Below are positions 1 through 6,249 of a stretch of DNA of 16,357 nucleotides, piece after piece. The notes under the pieces were generated by a model. The model saw nothing but the letters and a program-made list of their open reading frames with translations, was not told where the DNA came from and did not search any database. Positions within the stretch are counted from its first letter, which is position 1; each line of letters opens with the position of its first letter. The stretch lies in the NCBI GenBank assembly GCA_027489295.1, contig JAIYAA010000346.1, positions 1 to 16,357 on the forward strand, given 5' to 3'. This DNA comes from Sphingomonadales bacterium (GTDB lineage: Bacteria; Pseudomonadota; Alphaproteobacteria; Sphingomonadales; Sphingomonadaceae). Both the position numbers and the translations under genes were made by a program.

Positions 1-1182
1 CTCCTCGCCGGTGGTCGCGTAGAGTTCGGCGGCGGCCCAGTAGAATTCGTCGCTCAGGTTCGAATCGCCATAGCCGCCGCTGCCGGTGAAGCTGCTGGTG
101 GCGTAGACCTGCGGGTTGCACTGCGCGGCGGCCCAGGCCCGCCGCGCGGCGGTGAGGCAGCGGGTGGCGAAGGCATCGTCCACCCCCCGCCACAGCCGCG
201 CGCACTGCGCCGCGGTCGCGGCCAGGTTGAGCGTTGCGCCGGTCGTCGGCGGATAGAGCAGCCGCTCCTCGCGATCGTTCTGCGGCGGGGTGGGCAGCGT
301 CGTCCAGTTGCGGTCGGCGACCTTCTGGTGCGCCATGCCGCCGGCATCGATCTCGGCAAAGGGCGGGAAGCTCGGCTCCCAGGCGGGTCGGCCGGGCTTG
401 GGCGCGCCGAGCGGGCCCGACGGCACGCGGGTGCGCACGCCGTCCGGGATCTGCATCCGCAGCAGGAAGTCCATTTCCCAGCGCGCTTCGTCGAGCAGGT
501 CGCTCACGCCGTTGCCGCTTTCGGGGATGCGCAGCGCTCCGTCCGCGAACGCCTTGGGGCGGCGCTCATAGGCGTTGAGCAGCGTCCACAGCGAAATGCC
601 GCCGTTGACCAGATACTTGCCATGGTCGCCGGCATCGTACCAGCCGCCGGTCACGTCCAGCTTGTAGCCGCAGCCCGGCCAGCTCGTGCCACGCTCGTCG
701 GCGCCGGAGAAGCAGCCCGCCAGCTCGTGCGCGTGCCCCGCCGGGCGAGCCCAGCCCGCCCCGGCGAACTTGGCGTCGATCGGCGTGCCGGAGCGCTGCT
801 GGTAGAAGAAGTTCGCTGCATCGCGCGCGAGCGGCTTGTAGAGCGTGGGAGCGATGGCGAAGGGATCGCTGGTCACCCCGGCGACCGACAGGCGATAACC
901 CTTCCCCTCGCGGCGAAAGCCCGAAAAGTCGATCCGCTGCACCACCGCGCCGGAGCTGGCGTCGGGCCCATAGATCAAGGTCTCACCCTTGCCGACAGCG
1001 TTGCCATCGGCATCGAGCAACAGCCAGGGCAGCGGGGCCGATCCCGCCTCGCGCAGGATCGCCAGCTTCACGTCGCCGGGCTCGAAACCGATCTGGTTGA
1101 GGTCGATCGCCGCACGCTGCTGCGCCGCCGCCGGGCTTGCCAGCACCATGCCGGCGAGCAGCCCCATCGTCACCTTCCGCAT
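1..1182 (-). CDS. Glycoside hydrolase family 9 (cellulase-type), 3' end beyond window
   Basis: Exported beta-glycan hydrolase of family GH9, inverting, predicted to act in the periplasm or outside on cellulose, mixed-linkage glucan or a related chain. The first 394 residues are present and the frame is open to the left edge. A signal peptide (about residues 1-20, ending AAAQ) is followed by an Ig-like CelD_N domain (about 25-108) and the start of the GH9 (alpha/alpha)6 barrel. The family signature GGWYDAGDHGKY lies at 179-190 with the catalytic aspartates D183 and D186; GGYGDSNLSDEFYWAAAELY (369-388) is also typical. The catalytic acid Glu lies in the missing C-terminus. The start is chosen from the Shine-Dalgarno AAGGGAAG and the signal peptide. 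It starts 10 bp after the GH67 stop and its ribosome binding site overlaps that stop codon, so the two are probably one transcript. GH9 also includes exo-glucosaminidases and cellobiosidases, so substrate is not settled. Confidence 0.93.
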   Translation of the reverse strand, partial: MRKVTMGLLAGMVLASPAAAQQRAAIDLNQIGFEPGDVKLAILREAGSAPLPWLLLDADGNAVGKGETLIYGPDASSGAVVQRIDFSGFRREGKGYRLSVAGVTSDPFAIAPTLYKPLARDAANFFYQQRSGTPIDAKFAGAGWARPAGHAHELAGCFSGADERGTSWPGCGYKLDVTGGWYDAGDHGKYLVNGGISLWTLLNAYERRPKAFADGALRIPESGNGVSDLLDEARWEMDFLLRMQIPDGVRTRVPSGPLGAPKPGRPAWEPSFPPFAEIDAGGMAHQKVADRNWTTLPTPPQNDREERLLYPPTTGATLNLAATAAQCARLWRGVDDAFATRCLTAARRAWAAAQCNPQVYATSSFTGSGGYGDSNLSDEFYWAAAELYATTGEE

Positions 1183-1192
1183 CCCGCTTCCC

Positions 1193-3349
1193 TTATTTTC
1201 CGTTGCCGGGCGCGTGCGGCGTCCGGATCGATTGATAATATCGCAGCGGATGCGGCGGGGCCAGATGCCCGGCGGGCAGCGGGCGCTGCGACATCGACTG
1301 CCAATAGGCGATCGAGGCATCGCGCCACCACTGCGCCTCCTCGCGCTGGATGGCGAGGAAGTCGCGCACCTCCGCCCAGCGCCGGGCGTCGACCTTGCCC
1401 TCCAGCCCGGCCCAGCGGCGCTGCATGTCCTCCACCGTCGCGATGCCGGTGTCATAGTGCGCGACCAGACTGTCCCACAGGGTTTCGCCCGACCGCATCC
1501 GATAGTCCCAGGGCACGTGGTGGAACCAGAGGAGCAGGCTGTCCGGCACCGTCTTCAGGTCGCCCCAGCGCTTCGCCAGCTCCGGCGCATACTGGCCGAG
1601 TGCGTTGGTGCCGGTCGGCGTGCGATCGAAGCCGATACCGCCCGCATCGGCGCGGTGATAATAGGTCGGGTTCCATTCAGGCCGGGCGAGGTTCGATACC
1701 CAGGGCCCCGGGCCGTAATGATGCCCCGTCGCCATCACATGGCCGAGCCCCAGCGGCGTCATGTAGTTCACCACCGCCTCGCGCGATTCGAGCATCATCG
1801 CGACGATCGGATCGACAACCGCCGGATCGGGGCTCCAGGTCAGCCGCGCCCAGTCGCGAGCGATGTCGGCAGCCTTCGCATCGGGATCCCAGGCGAGCCG
1901 GCCGAAAGCGTACCAGTTGGCCTGGTCGAACTGCGATCCGCTCCAGTTGATGTCCGTGCCGATATTGGCGACGCCCGCCATGCCGGTGAGCGCTCTGGGG
2001 GCGACCGGCGTCTCCAGCAGCTTCGCCACGGTGCTGCCTGCGCGCGGGCGGAAGGTATCGCTTTCCAGTGCCTCCTCCCACATCGTCCCGAGATAGGCGA
2101 GGTGCGTGGCGAAGCCGAGATACTCCTTGGTGACCTGCACCTCGAGCATCAGCGGCGTCTTGGGCATCGCGCCGAACAGCGGGTGGAACGGCTCGCGCGG
2201 CTGGAAGTCGATCGCGCCGTTCTTCACTTGGAGGAGGACGTTGTCGCGGAACTTGCCGTCGAGGGGCACGAACTCGTCGTTTGCCTGCTTGTGGCGATCG
2301 GCGTCGTTATGCTCGGAATAGACGAACGCCCGCCACATCACCACGCCGCCATGCGGGGCCAGCGCGTCGGCGAGCATGTTGGCGCCGTCGGCATGGCTGC
2401 GCTTGTAGTCAGAGGGGCCGGGCTGGCCTTCCGAATTGGCCTTGACCAGAAAGCCTCCGAAATCGGGAATGACGGCGTAGATCTCGTCCGCCTTGGCCTT
2501 CCACCACGCACGCACCGCGGGATCGAGCGGGTCGGCCGTCTTGAGCCCGCCGATCTCGATCGGGGCGGAGAAGCGCGCGGTCAGGTAGATACGGATGCCA
2601 TAGGGGCGGAACACCTCGGCCAGCGCCTTCACCTTCTGCAGGTACGGCGCGGTGAGGATGTCCGCATTGGCGTTGACGTTGTTCGGCACCACCGCGTTGA
2701 TGCCGATCGAGGCATTGGCGCGGGCGTAATCGGTGTAGCGCGGGTCGGTGTAGCCCGGCAGCTTCTGCCAGTCCCACAGCGACTGGCCGGCATAGCCGCG
2801 CTCCACGTAGCGATCGAGATTGTCCCAATGGTCGAGCGCGCGCAGCTGCAGCTTGGGCGAATCCCGCAGGTCCAGCGCGTCGATCGGCTGACGCAGCTGG
2901 AGCAGCTTGAGCAGGCGGAAACTGCCATAGAGCAGGCCGACATCGCTGTTCGCGGCGATCAGCGTCACCCGCGCACCACCGATCGTCGTCGAGCGGAGCA
3001 GGAAGCCCTCCCGGCCCAGCGCATCCAGCGGCAGCGTCAACCCCTTCAGCAGCGGCGAGCCGGCGGTGGCGAGCACCACCCCGCCCTCGCCCTGCACCGC
3101 ACGAGCATGCGCCGGTGACGCGCCGATCATCCCGGCCAGGCCGCGATCGAGCTCGTCCACCGCCGCGCGCACGCTCGGCCGGCCCGTATCCGCCACCACA
3201 TAGCGCAGTCGCGGCGCGACGCGCTGCACGGTTGCCGCGTCGAGCGGCTGGTAGCGCAGCCACAGATCGTATCCGGTATCGGCACATGCCTGATTCGCCG
3301 CAAGAAAGGCGCAGAAAACCGCAACTAAGGCCCAGAACTTCCGCCGCAT
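1193..3349 (-). CDS. aguA: GH67 alpha-glucuronidase
   Basis: Removes glucuronic or 4-O-methylglucuronic acid from the non-reducing terminal xylose of xylo-oligosaccharides, the products that GH10 xylanases leave. It is 718 residues, the usual family length. A signal peptide (1-23, ending ACA-D, not a lipobox) suggests a periplasmic enzyme. The order is N-terminal GH67N domain (about 25-165), a TIM-barrel catalytic domain, then the C-terminal helical domain. By alignment from memory to Cellvibrio GlcA67A, the general acid is E307 (in VKANSEGQPGP) and the catalytic pair is D381 (in NGAIDFQP) and E409 (in VQVTKEYLG); the spacings agree within one residue. The frame is open upstream to 3466, but the start at 3349 has a good GAGAGGA site and begins the signal peptide. 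It heads a GH67-GH9 operon and is divergent from the GH10 gene across a shared 115-bp control region. Confidence 0.96.
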   Translation of the reverse strand: MRRKFWALVAVFCAFLAANQACADTGYDLWLRYQPLDAATVQRVAPRLRYVVADTGRPSVRAAVDELDRGLAGMIGASPAHARAVQGEGGVVLATAGSPLLKGLTLPLDALGREGFLLRSTTIGGARVTLIAANSDVGLLYGSFRLLKLLQLRQPIDALDLRDSPKLQLRALDHWDNLDRYVERGYAGQSLWDWQKLPGYTDPRYTDYARANASIGINAVVPNNVNANADILTAPYLQKVKALAEVFRPYGIRIYLTARFSAPIEIGGLKTADPLDPAVRAWWKAKADEIYAVIPDFGGFLVKANSEGQPGPSDYKRSHADGANMLADALAPHGGVVMWRAFVYSEHNDADRHKQANDEFVPLDGKFRDNVLLQVKNGAIDFQPREPFHPLFGAMPKTPLMLEVQVTKEYLGFATHLAYLGTMWEEALESDTFRPRAGSTVAKLLETPVAPRALTGMAGVANIGTDINWSGSQFDQANWYAFGRLAWDPDAKAADIARDWARLTWSPDPAVVDPIVAMMLESREAVVNYMTPLGLGHVMATGHHYGPGPWVSNLARPEWNPTYYHRADAGGIGFDRTPTGTNALGQYAPELAKRWGDLKTVPDSLLLWFHHVPWDYRMRSGETLWDSLVAHYDTGIATVEDMQRRWAGLEGKVDARRWAEVRDFLAIQREEAQWWRDASIAYWQSMSQRPLPAGHLAPPHPLRYYQSIRTPHAPGNGK

Positions 3350-3464
3350 GACATCCTCTCTCAGGGGCGATGGCTCGCCGTCGTTGACAAGCGTGTAGCA
3401 GGCTGAACATGGTACCGCTACCAAGCGAGCGCCGCCACGGCGCCATCCGGAGAGGAGCACGACC
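3350..3464. promoter_or_regulatory. Divergent promoter region of GH67 and GH10 genes
   Basis: This 115-bp gap separates two divergent xylan genes. On the + strand a perfect TTGACA lies at 3384-3389; with a 17-18 bp spacer the -10 would fall at about 3407-3413, where the match is poor and where the LacI-type palindrome begins. On the - strand TTGGTA (3424 to 3419) could serve as a -35 for GH67, with only a weak -10 (CTGCTA). One operator could therefore control both directions. GH10 has ribosome binding site GGAGAGGAG 7 bases before its ATG. The promoter positions are inferred. Confidence 0.55.
3410..3423. promoter_or_regulatory. Candidate LacI-family operator
   Basis: The sequence TGGTACCGCTACCA is an inverted repeat: arms TGGTA and TACCA are perfect and 12 of 14 positions are palindromic, with the central CG typical of LacI-family operators. 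It overlaps the expected -10 of the GH10 promoter and the possible -35 of the GH67 promoter, a position suited to repression. Similar 14-bp boxes are reported, from memory, in front of xylose and xylan genes in Caulobacter and Xanthomonas (XylR-type). No LacI-family gene is in the window. Confidence 0.6.
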
Positions 3465-4607
3465 ATGTCGCCGCACGCATTCCCCCTTCACCGCCGCACG
3501 CTGCTTGCCGGCGCCGCCGCGGCCGCCGCCCTGCCCCTCGCCGCGCGCGCGACCATCCCGGATCCGGGCCTGAATCGTCTTGCGGCGATCCATCACCGGC
3601 GAATCGGATCGGCCCTCGCCTGGAGCCCGCCGGGTGCCGATGCCGGATCGTTCGCCAACCCGGCCTATGCCGCGTTGCTCGAGCGGGACTGCGGGCTGCT
3701 GGTGCCCGAGAATCAGCTCAAATGGCAGGCCACCCGCCCCGCCCCGGACCGGTTCGACTTTTCCCATTTCGACGCGATGCTCGGCTGGGCGGAGGGCCAT
3801 GGCATGGCGATGCGCGGGCACACGCTGCTGTGGCACAAGTCCGAATATTTCCCGCGCTGGCTGACCGGCTACGACTTCAGCGCGAAGCCCGTCCGCGAGG
3901 CCGCGCGGCTGCTCACCACGCATATCGACACCATCTGCCACCGCTATGCGGGCCGCATCCTCAGCTACGACGTGGTCAACGAGACGGTCGACGAGAAGAC
4001 CGGCGCGCTCCGCGAGACCAATCTCTCCCGCGCGTTCGGCGGCACCGAGGCGATGCTCGATCACACCTATCACACCGCCCGCGCCGCGGCCCCCAAGGCG
4101 CAGCTGGTCTATAACGACTATATGAGCTGGGAGCCGGGCAACGAGGCGCACCGCACGGGCGTGCTCCGCCTGCTCGAAGGCTTTCGCAAGCGCGGCGTGC
4201 CAGTCGATGCGCTGGGCGTGCAGTCGCATATCGAGCCCGTCAGTGATGCTCCCGCCGGCGTGCTCGCGGCGCGGCAGGAAAAGCCGTGGCGCGCGTTCCT
4301 CGATGCGGTGACCGGCATGGGATATCAGCTGCTGATCACCGAGTTCGACGTCGCAGACCAGCATCTGCCGACCGACCTGGCGGTCCGCCAGCGCCAGGTC
4401 GCCGACTATGCCGGCGTCTATCTCGACGTGATGTTCGGCTATCCCCAGCTGCGCGACATGCTCTTCTGGGGGATGTGCGACAAATATAGCTGGCTGAACG
4501 GATTCAAGCCGCGCAAGGACGGCAAGAAGCCAAGCGTGACGGCGTATGACGGCGACTTCCGCCCGAACCCGCTGCACGATATGATTGCCAACAAGCTGCA
4601 ACGATAG
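3465..4607 (+). CDS. GH10 endo-1,4-beta-xylanase
   Basis: Cuts the beta-1,4-xylan backbone internally with retention, giving xylo-oligosaccharides. It is 380 residues, a single-domain GH10. The N-terminus HRRTLLAG followed by an alanine-rich stretch (to about residue 29, ARA) looks like a twin-arginine signal, so export of a folded enzyme is likely. The GH10 barrel follows from about residue 38. Hallmarks are the substrate-binding GHTLLWH (118-124), the acid/base E173 in DVVNETVDE, and the nucleophile E293 in ITEFDV; the 120-residue spacing suits the family. GVQSHI (251-256) and LFWGMCDKYSWL (333-344) are also typical. There is no carbohydrate-binding module. The start has a strong GGAGAGGAG site. 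Its products are the natural substrates of the divergent GH67 enzyme. Confidence 0.97.
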   Translation: MSPHAFPLHRRTLLAGAAAAAALPLAARATIPDPGLNRLAAIHHRRIGSALAWSPPGADAGSFANPAYAALLERDCGLLVPENQLKWQATRPAPDRFDFSHFDAMLGWAEGHGMAMRGHTLLWHKSEYFPRWLTGYDFSAKPVREAARLLTTHIDTICHRYAGRILSYDVVNETVDEKTGALRETNLSRAFGGTEAMLDHTYHTARAAAPKAQLVYNDYMSWEPGNEAHRTGVLRLLEGFRKRGVPVDALGVQSHIEPVSDAPAGVLAARQEKPWRAFLDAVTGMGYQLLITEFDVADQHLPTDLAVRQRQVADYAGVYLDVMFGYPQLRDMLFWGMCDKYSWLNGFKPRKDGKKPSVTAYDGDFRPNPLHDMIANKLQR

Positions 4608-4611
4608 TGCC

Positions 4612-4628
4612 CCGAAACTGAGTTTCGG
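4612..4628. repeat. Perfect 17-bp palindrome after GH10
   Basis: CCGAAACTGAGTTTCGG starts 4 bases after the GH10 stop codon. It is perfectly symmetric around one base, and forms a 7-bp stem with a TGA loop. No T-run follows on either strand, so it is a weak intrinsic terminator at best. The core GAAAC-N3-GTTTC looks like a TetR-family operator (the Pseudomonas PsrA motif has this form), which could control the kinase gene 81 bases downstream. Both readings are inference. Confidence 0.5.
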
Positions 4629-4708
4629 TACGCTCCCGTTCAGATTTGGCGGCTATAGGTGAGTCGCAAGGTCGACAGAACGGCCGGGGGCTCCAGGGAG
4701 CAAAGGCG

Positions 4709-5713
4709 ATGGCGGCAGCAGCCGCAAGGCAAGGTCCGGGTGGGGACGGCGATCTCCCCAGCAACGTCGATATTGCGGCGGTCCACGCCCGTGCGGAAGC
4801 GCTCGTCCGCCGCCACGGCCAAGCGACCGTCACGCCCGCCGGGGCCGCCTTTCGCCAACGGCTGATGGACCTGGCGCACACCGCCGCCCAGCGCAGCACC
4901 GTGGCGCTCCAGGGCGTCGACATCGAACGCCGTGCCCGGGCAGGCCGGGTCCGCCTTCTGGACGATGGCGCGCCGGCCGACATCCTGTTCGATCTCGCCC
5001 GACCGCTGGCGGAACTGATCGCAGGCGGGAACATGATGGCCGGCAACCTGCTGGCCAATCGCTATCTCGATCTGTCGCCGCAGGGGGCGACCGGCTGGGC
5101 GCTGCTGCCGCTGATGCTGTCGCTGCAGAGCGAGGATCCGACCGCTGCCGATGGCTTGCTCCAGCCGGCGGCCCCGCAGTTGATCGCGATCGGTGGCTTG
5201 TCGGGCACCGGCAAGTCGAGTCTCGCACGGCTGCTCGGTGGTCTGTATGGCCGGCGTCCGGGTGCCCGCGTCCTGCGCTCCGACGTGTTCCGCAAGCGGC
5301 TCGCCGGCCTGCCACCGGAGACGCGGCTGCCCCCGTCGCATTATACGCGGCGAAACGATGCCGACACTTATGAGGCGCTGTTCGAATCCGCCGACGACCA
5401 TCTCGCCTGCGGATCGACGGTGATCCTCGACGCAGTCTTCCTCAACCGAAGCGAGCGCGAAGTCGCCGAAGCGCTGGCGCAACAGGCGCGGGTGCCGTTC
5501 ACCGGGATCTGGCTGGAAGCACCCGATCGCGACCGCATCGCCCGCGTCGCCGCGCGAATGGGCGATGCATCCGATGCGACGGCGGAGGTCGCCCGCGAGC
5601 AGGCACGGCGACCTGTAGGCGACCTGTTCGGCTGGCACCGCATGCGGGCAAATCGCGCGATGGAACTGATCGTGCCGGCCGCCCGGTCGGCGATCGAGCG
5701 ACCGCGCCGCTAG
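4709..5713 (+). CDS. P-loop kinase (COG0645-like) with degenerate phosphotransferase-like N-terminus
   Basis: Predicted cytoplasmic ATP-binding kinase of unknown substrate, 334 residues. The C-terminal half (about 155-330) is a clear P-loop domain: Walker A GGLSGTGKSS at 162-171 with K169, then RSDVFRKRLAGLPP (190-203), VILDAVFLNRSERE (238-251) and GIWLEAP (266-272), the pattern of COG0645 predicted kinases. The N-terminal half (about 20-145) resembles the end of COG2187 aminoglycoside-phosphotransferase-like proteins: RRARAGRVR (74-82), DILFDLARPLAEL (91-103), NLLANRYLDL (113-122), LLPLMLSL (132-139). The N-lobe and the HGDLH catalytic loop expected between RVR and the DILFDLA stretch are absent, so that half is probably not an active kinase. 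The start at 4709 is chosen for AGGGAG 9 bases upstream; an in-frame TTG at 4646 is less likely. It is convergent with the ArsR gene. Confidence 0.85.
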   Translation: MAAAAARQGPGGDGDLPSNVDIAAVHARAEALVRRHGQATVTPAGAAFRQRLMDLAHTAAQRSTVALQGVDIERRARAGRVRLLDDGAPADILFDLARPLAELIAGGNMMAGNLLANRYLDLSPQGATGWALLPLMLSLQSEDPTAADGLLQPAAPQLIAIGGLSGTGKSSLARLLGGLYGRRPGARVLRSDVFRKRLAGLPPETRLPPSHYTRRNDADTYEALFESADDHLACGSTVILDAVFLNRSEREVAEALAQQARVPFTGIWLEAPDRDRIARVAARMGDASDATAEVAREQARRPVGDLFGWHRMRANRAMELIVPAARSAIERPRR

Positions 5714-5720
5714 GGCGCGG
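5702..5720. terminator. GC hairpin around the kinase stop codon
   Basis: CCGCGCC and GGCGCGG form a 7-bp all-GC stem around a 5-base loop that contains the TAG stop codon. It sits in the 19-bp gap between two convergent genes. There is no T-run, so termination would be weak or need Rho. In so GC-rich a sequence a 7-bp stem can arise by chance. Confidence 0.35.
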
Positions 5721-5732
5721 GCCGCACGATCC

Positions 5733-6080
5733 CTAGACGGTTTCGGCCGGTTCGCCCTGCAGCAGCAAGCCGGCGCCATCCTTGGCACAGAACAGATCGT
5801 TGAGCGCTTCCAGCATGCGCCGCGCTTCCGGGCTCGCCAGCGAATAGAAGATCATCTGCCCCGCACGGCGCGCGGACACCATGCCTTCCCGTCGCAGCAG
5901 CGCGAGCTGTTGCGAAACCGCCGTATCGCGCGCGCCGGTAAGACGGGCAAGTTCGCCTACCGATTTCTCGCCATCGGCAAGATGGCAGAGCAGCAGCAGG
6001 CGGCTACGACCGGACAGCGCCTTCAAAAATTGCGACGCGTTGTCGATGACATCGATCATATCATTCTTCACGGCGACCAT
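5733..6080 (-). CDS. ArsR-family repressor, SqrR/BigR-like (sulfide/persulfide sensor type)
   Basis: Small winged-helix DNA-binding protein of 115 residues. The helix-turn-helix spans KSVGELARLTGARDTAVSQQ (39-58) and the wing RRAGQMIFYSL (71-81). It lacks the ELCVCDL metal site of arsenic or cadmium sensors. Instead it has exactly two cysteines: C32 (LLLLCHLADGE) and C98 (ALNDLFC), 66 residues apart. That equals the spacing of the persulfide-sensing pair in Rhodobacter SqrR (C41/C107), and the flanking sequence is also SqrR/BigR-like. It is therefore probably a repressor released by sulfane sulfur or oxidation through a C32-C98 bridge. The start at 6080 is chosen for AGAGG 8 bases upstream; an in-frame ATG at 6116 would add 12 residues. 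No sulfide-oxidation gene is adjacent. It is divergent from the AlkB-like gene across 169 bp and convergent with the kinase gene. Confidence 0.9.
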   Translation of the reverse strand: MVAVKNDMIDVIDNASQFLKALSGRSRLLLLCHLADGEKSVGELARLTGARDTAVSQQLALLRREGMVSARRAGQMIFYSLASPEARRMLEALNDLFCAKDGAGLLLQGEPAETV

Positions 6081-6249
6081 GGCTATGCCTCTAACGTACG
6101 CCACGCAACCCGTCACGCGCCAAATTCTCCAGGATTTTCATAAACCTGGATCAAGAGCGAACGTTATACATATGTATCTTTGAATGTGATACATTGGTAT
6201 TGTTCAGCCGCATCGGCACCATACTCAGGGTTCAAACGTTGCCAGTACG
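6081..6249. promoter_or_regulatory. Divergent ArsR/AlkB control region
   Basis: This 169-bp gap is locally AT-rich (about 6120-6205) compared with its surroundings, as expected for divergent promoters. It contains several inverted repeats: TCCAGG-N11-CCTGGA at 6128-6150, the perfect palindrome ATACATATGTAT at 6166-6177, and ATGTATC-N9-GATACAT at 6172-6194. I see no clear -35/-10 pair for either gene. AlkB has no strong ribosome binding site; the nearest AGGG (6227-6230) is about 20 bases before its ATG. Confidence 0.5.
6166..6194. promoter_or_regulatory. Overlapping inverted repeats, candidate ArsR operator
   Basis: Three half-sites of the ATACAT/ATGTAT type alternate in orientation here. 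ATACATATGTAT is a perfect 12-bp palindrome, and its right half also pairs with GATACAT to form a 7-bp-arm repeat with a 9-bp spacer. ArsR-family dimers bind AT-rich inverted repeats of this size, usually over their own promoter. Binding here could repress both the arsR-like gene and alkB. This is inference from position and symmetry. Confidence 0.5.

Noticed and set aside
328..3118. Long + strand open frames over the GH9 and GH67 genes
   Set aside because: They are shadows of two genes with clear signal peptides and catalytic residues on the other strand.
3350..3466. 39-codon N-terminal extension of the GH67 gene
   Set aside because: It would run through the divergent promoter and operator. 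The start at 3349 has a good ribosome binding site and opens a proper signal peptide.
2409..4601. 730-codon open frame on the - strand spanning GH67 and GH10
   Set aside because: It crosses the divergent promoter and reads one gene out of frame and the other antisense. No motif supports it.
4646..4708. TTG start for the kinase
   Set aside because: The in-frame ATG at 4709 has a much better Shine-Dalgarno and the 21 extra residues show no family similarity.
5733..6080. Arsenic or metal sensor function for the ArsR-family protein
   Set aside because: The ELCVCDL metal site is absent, only two widely spaced cysteines exist, and no ars genes are adjacent.
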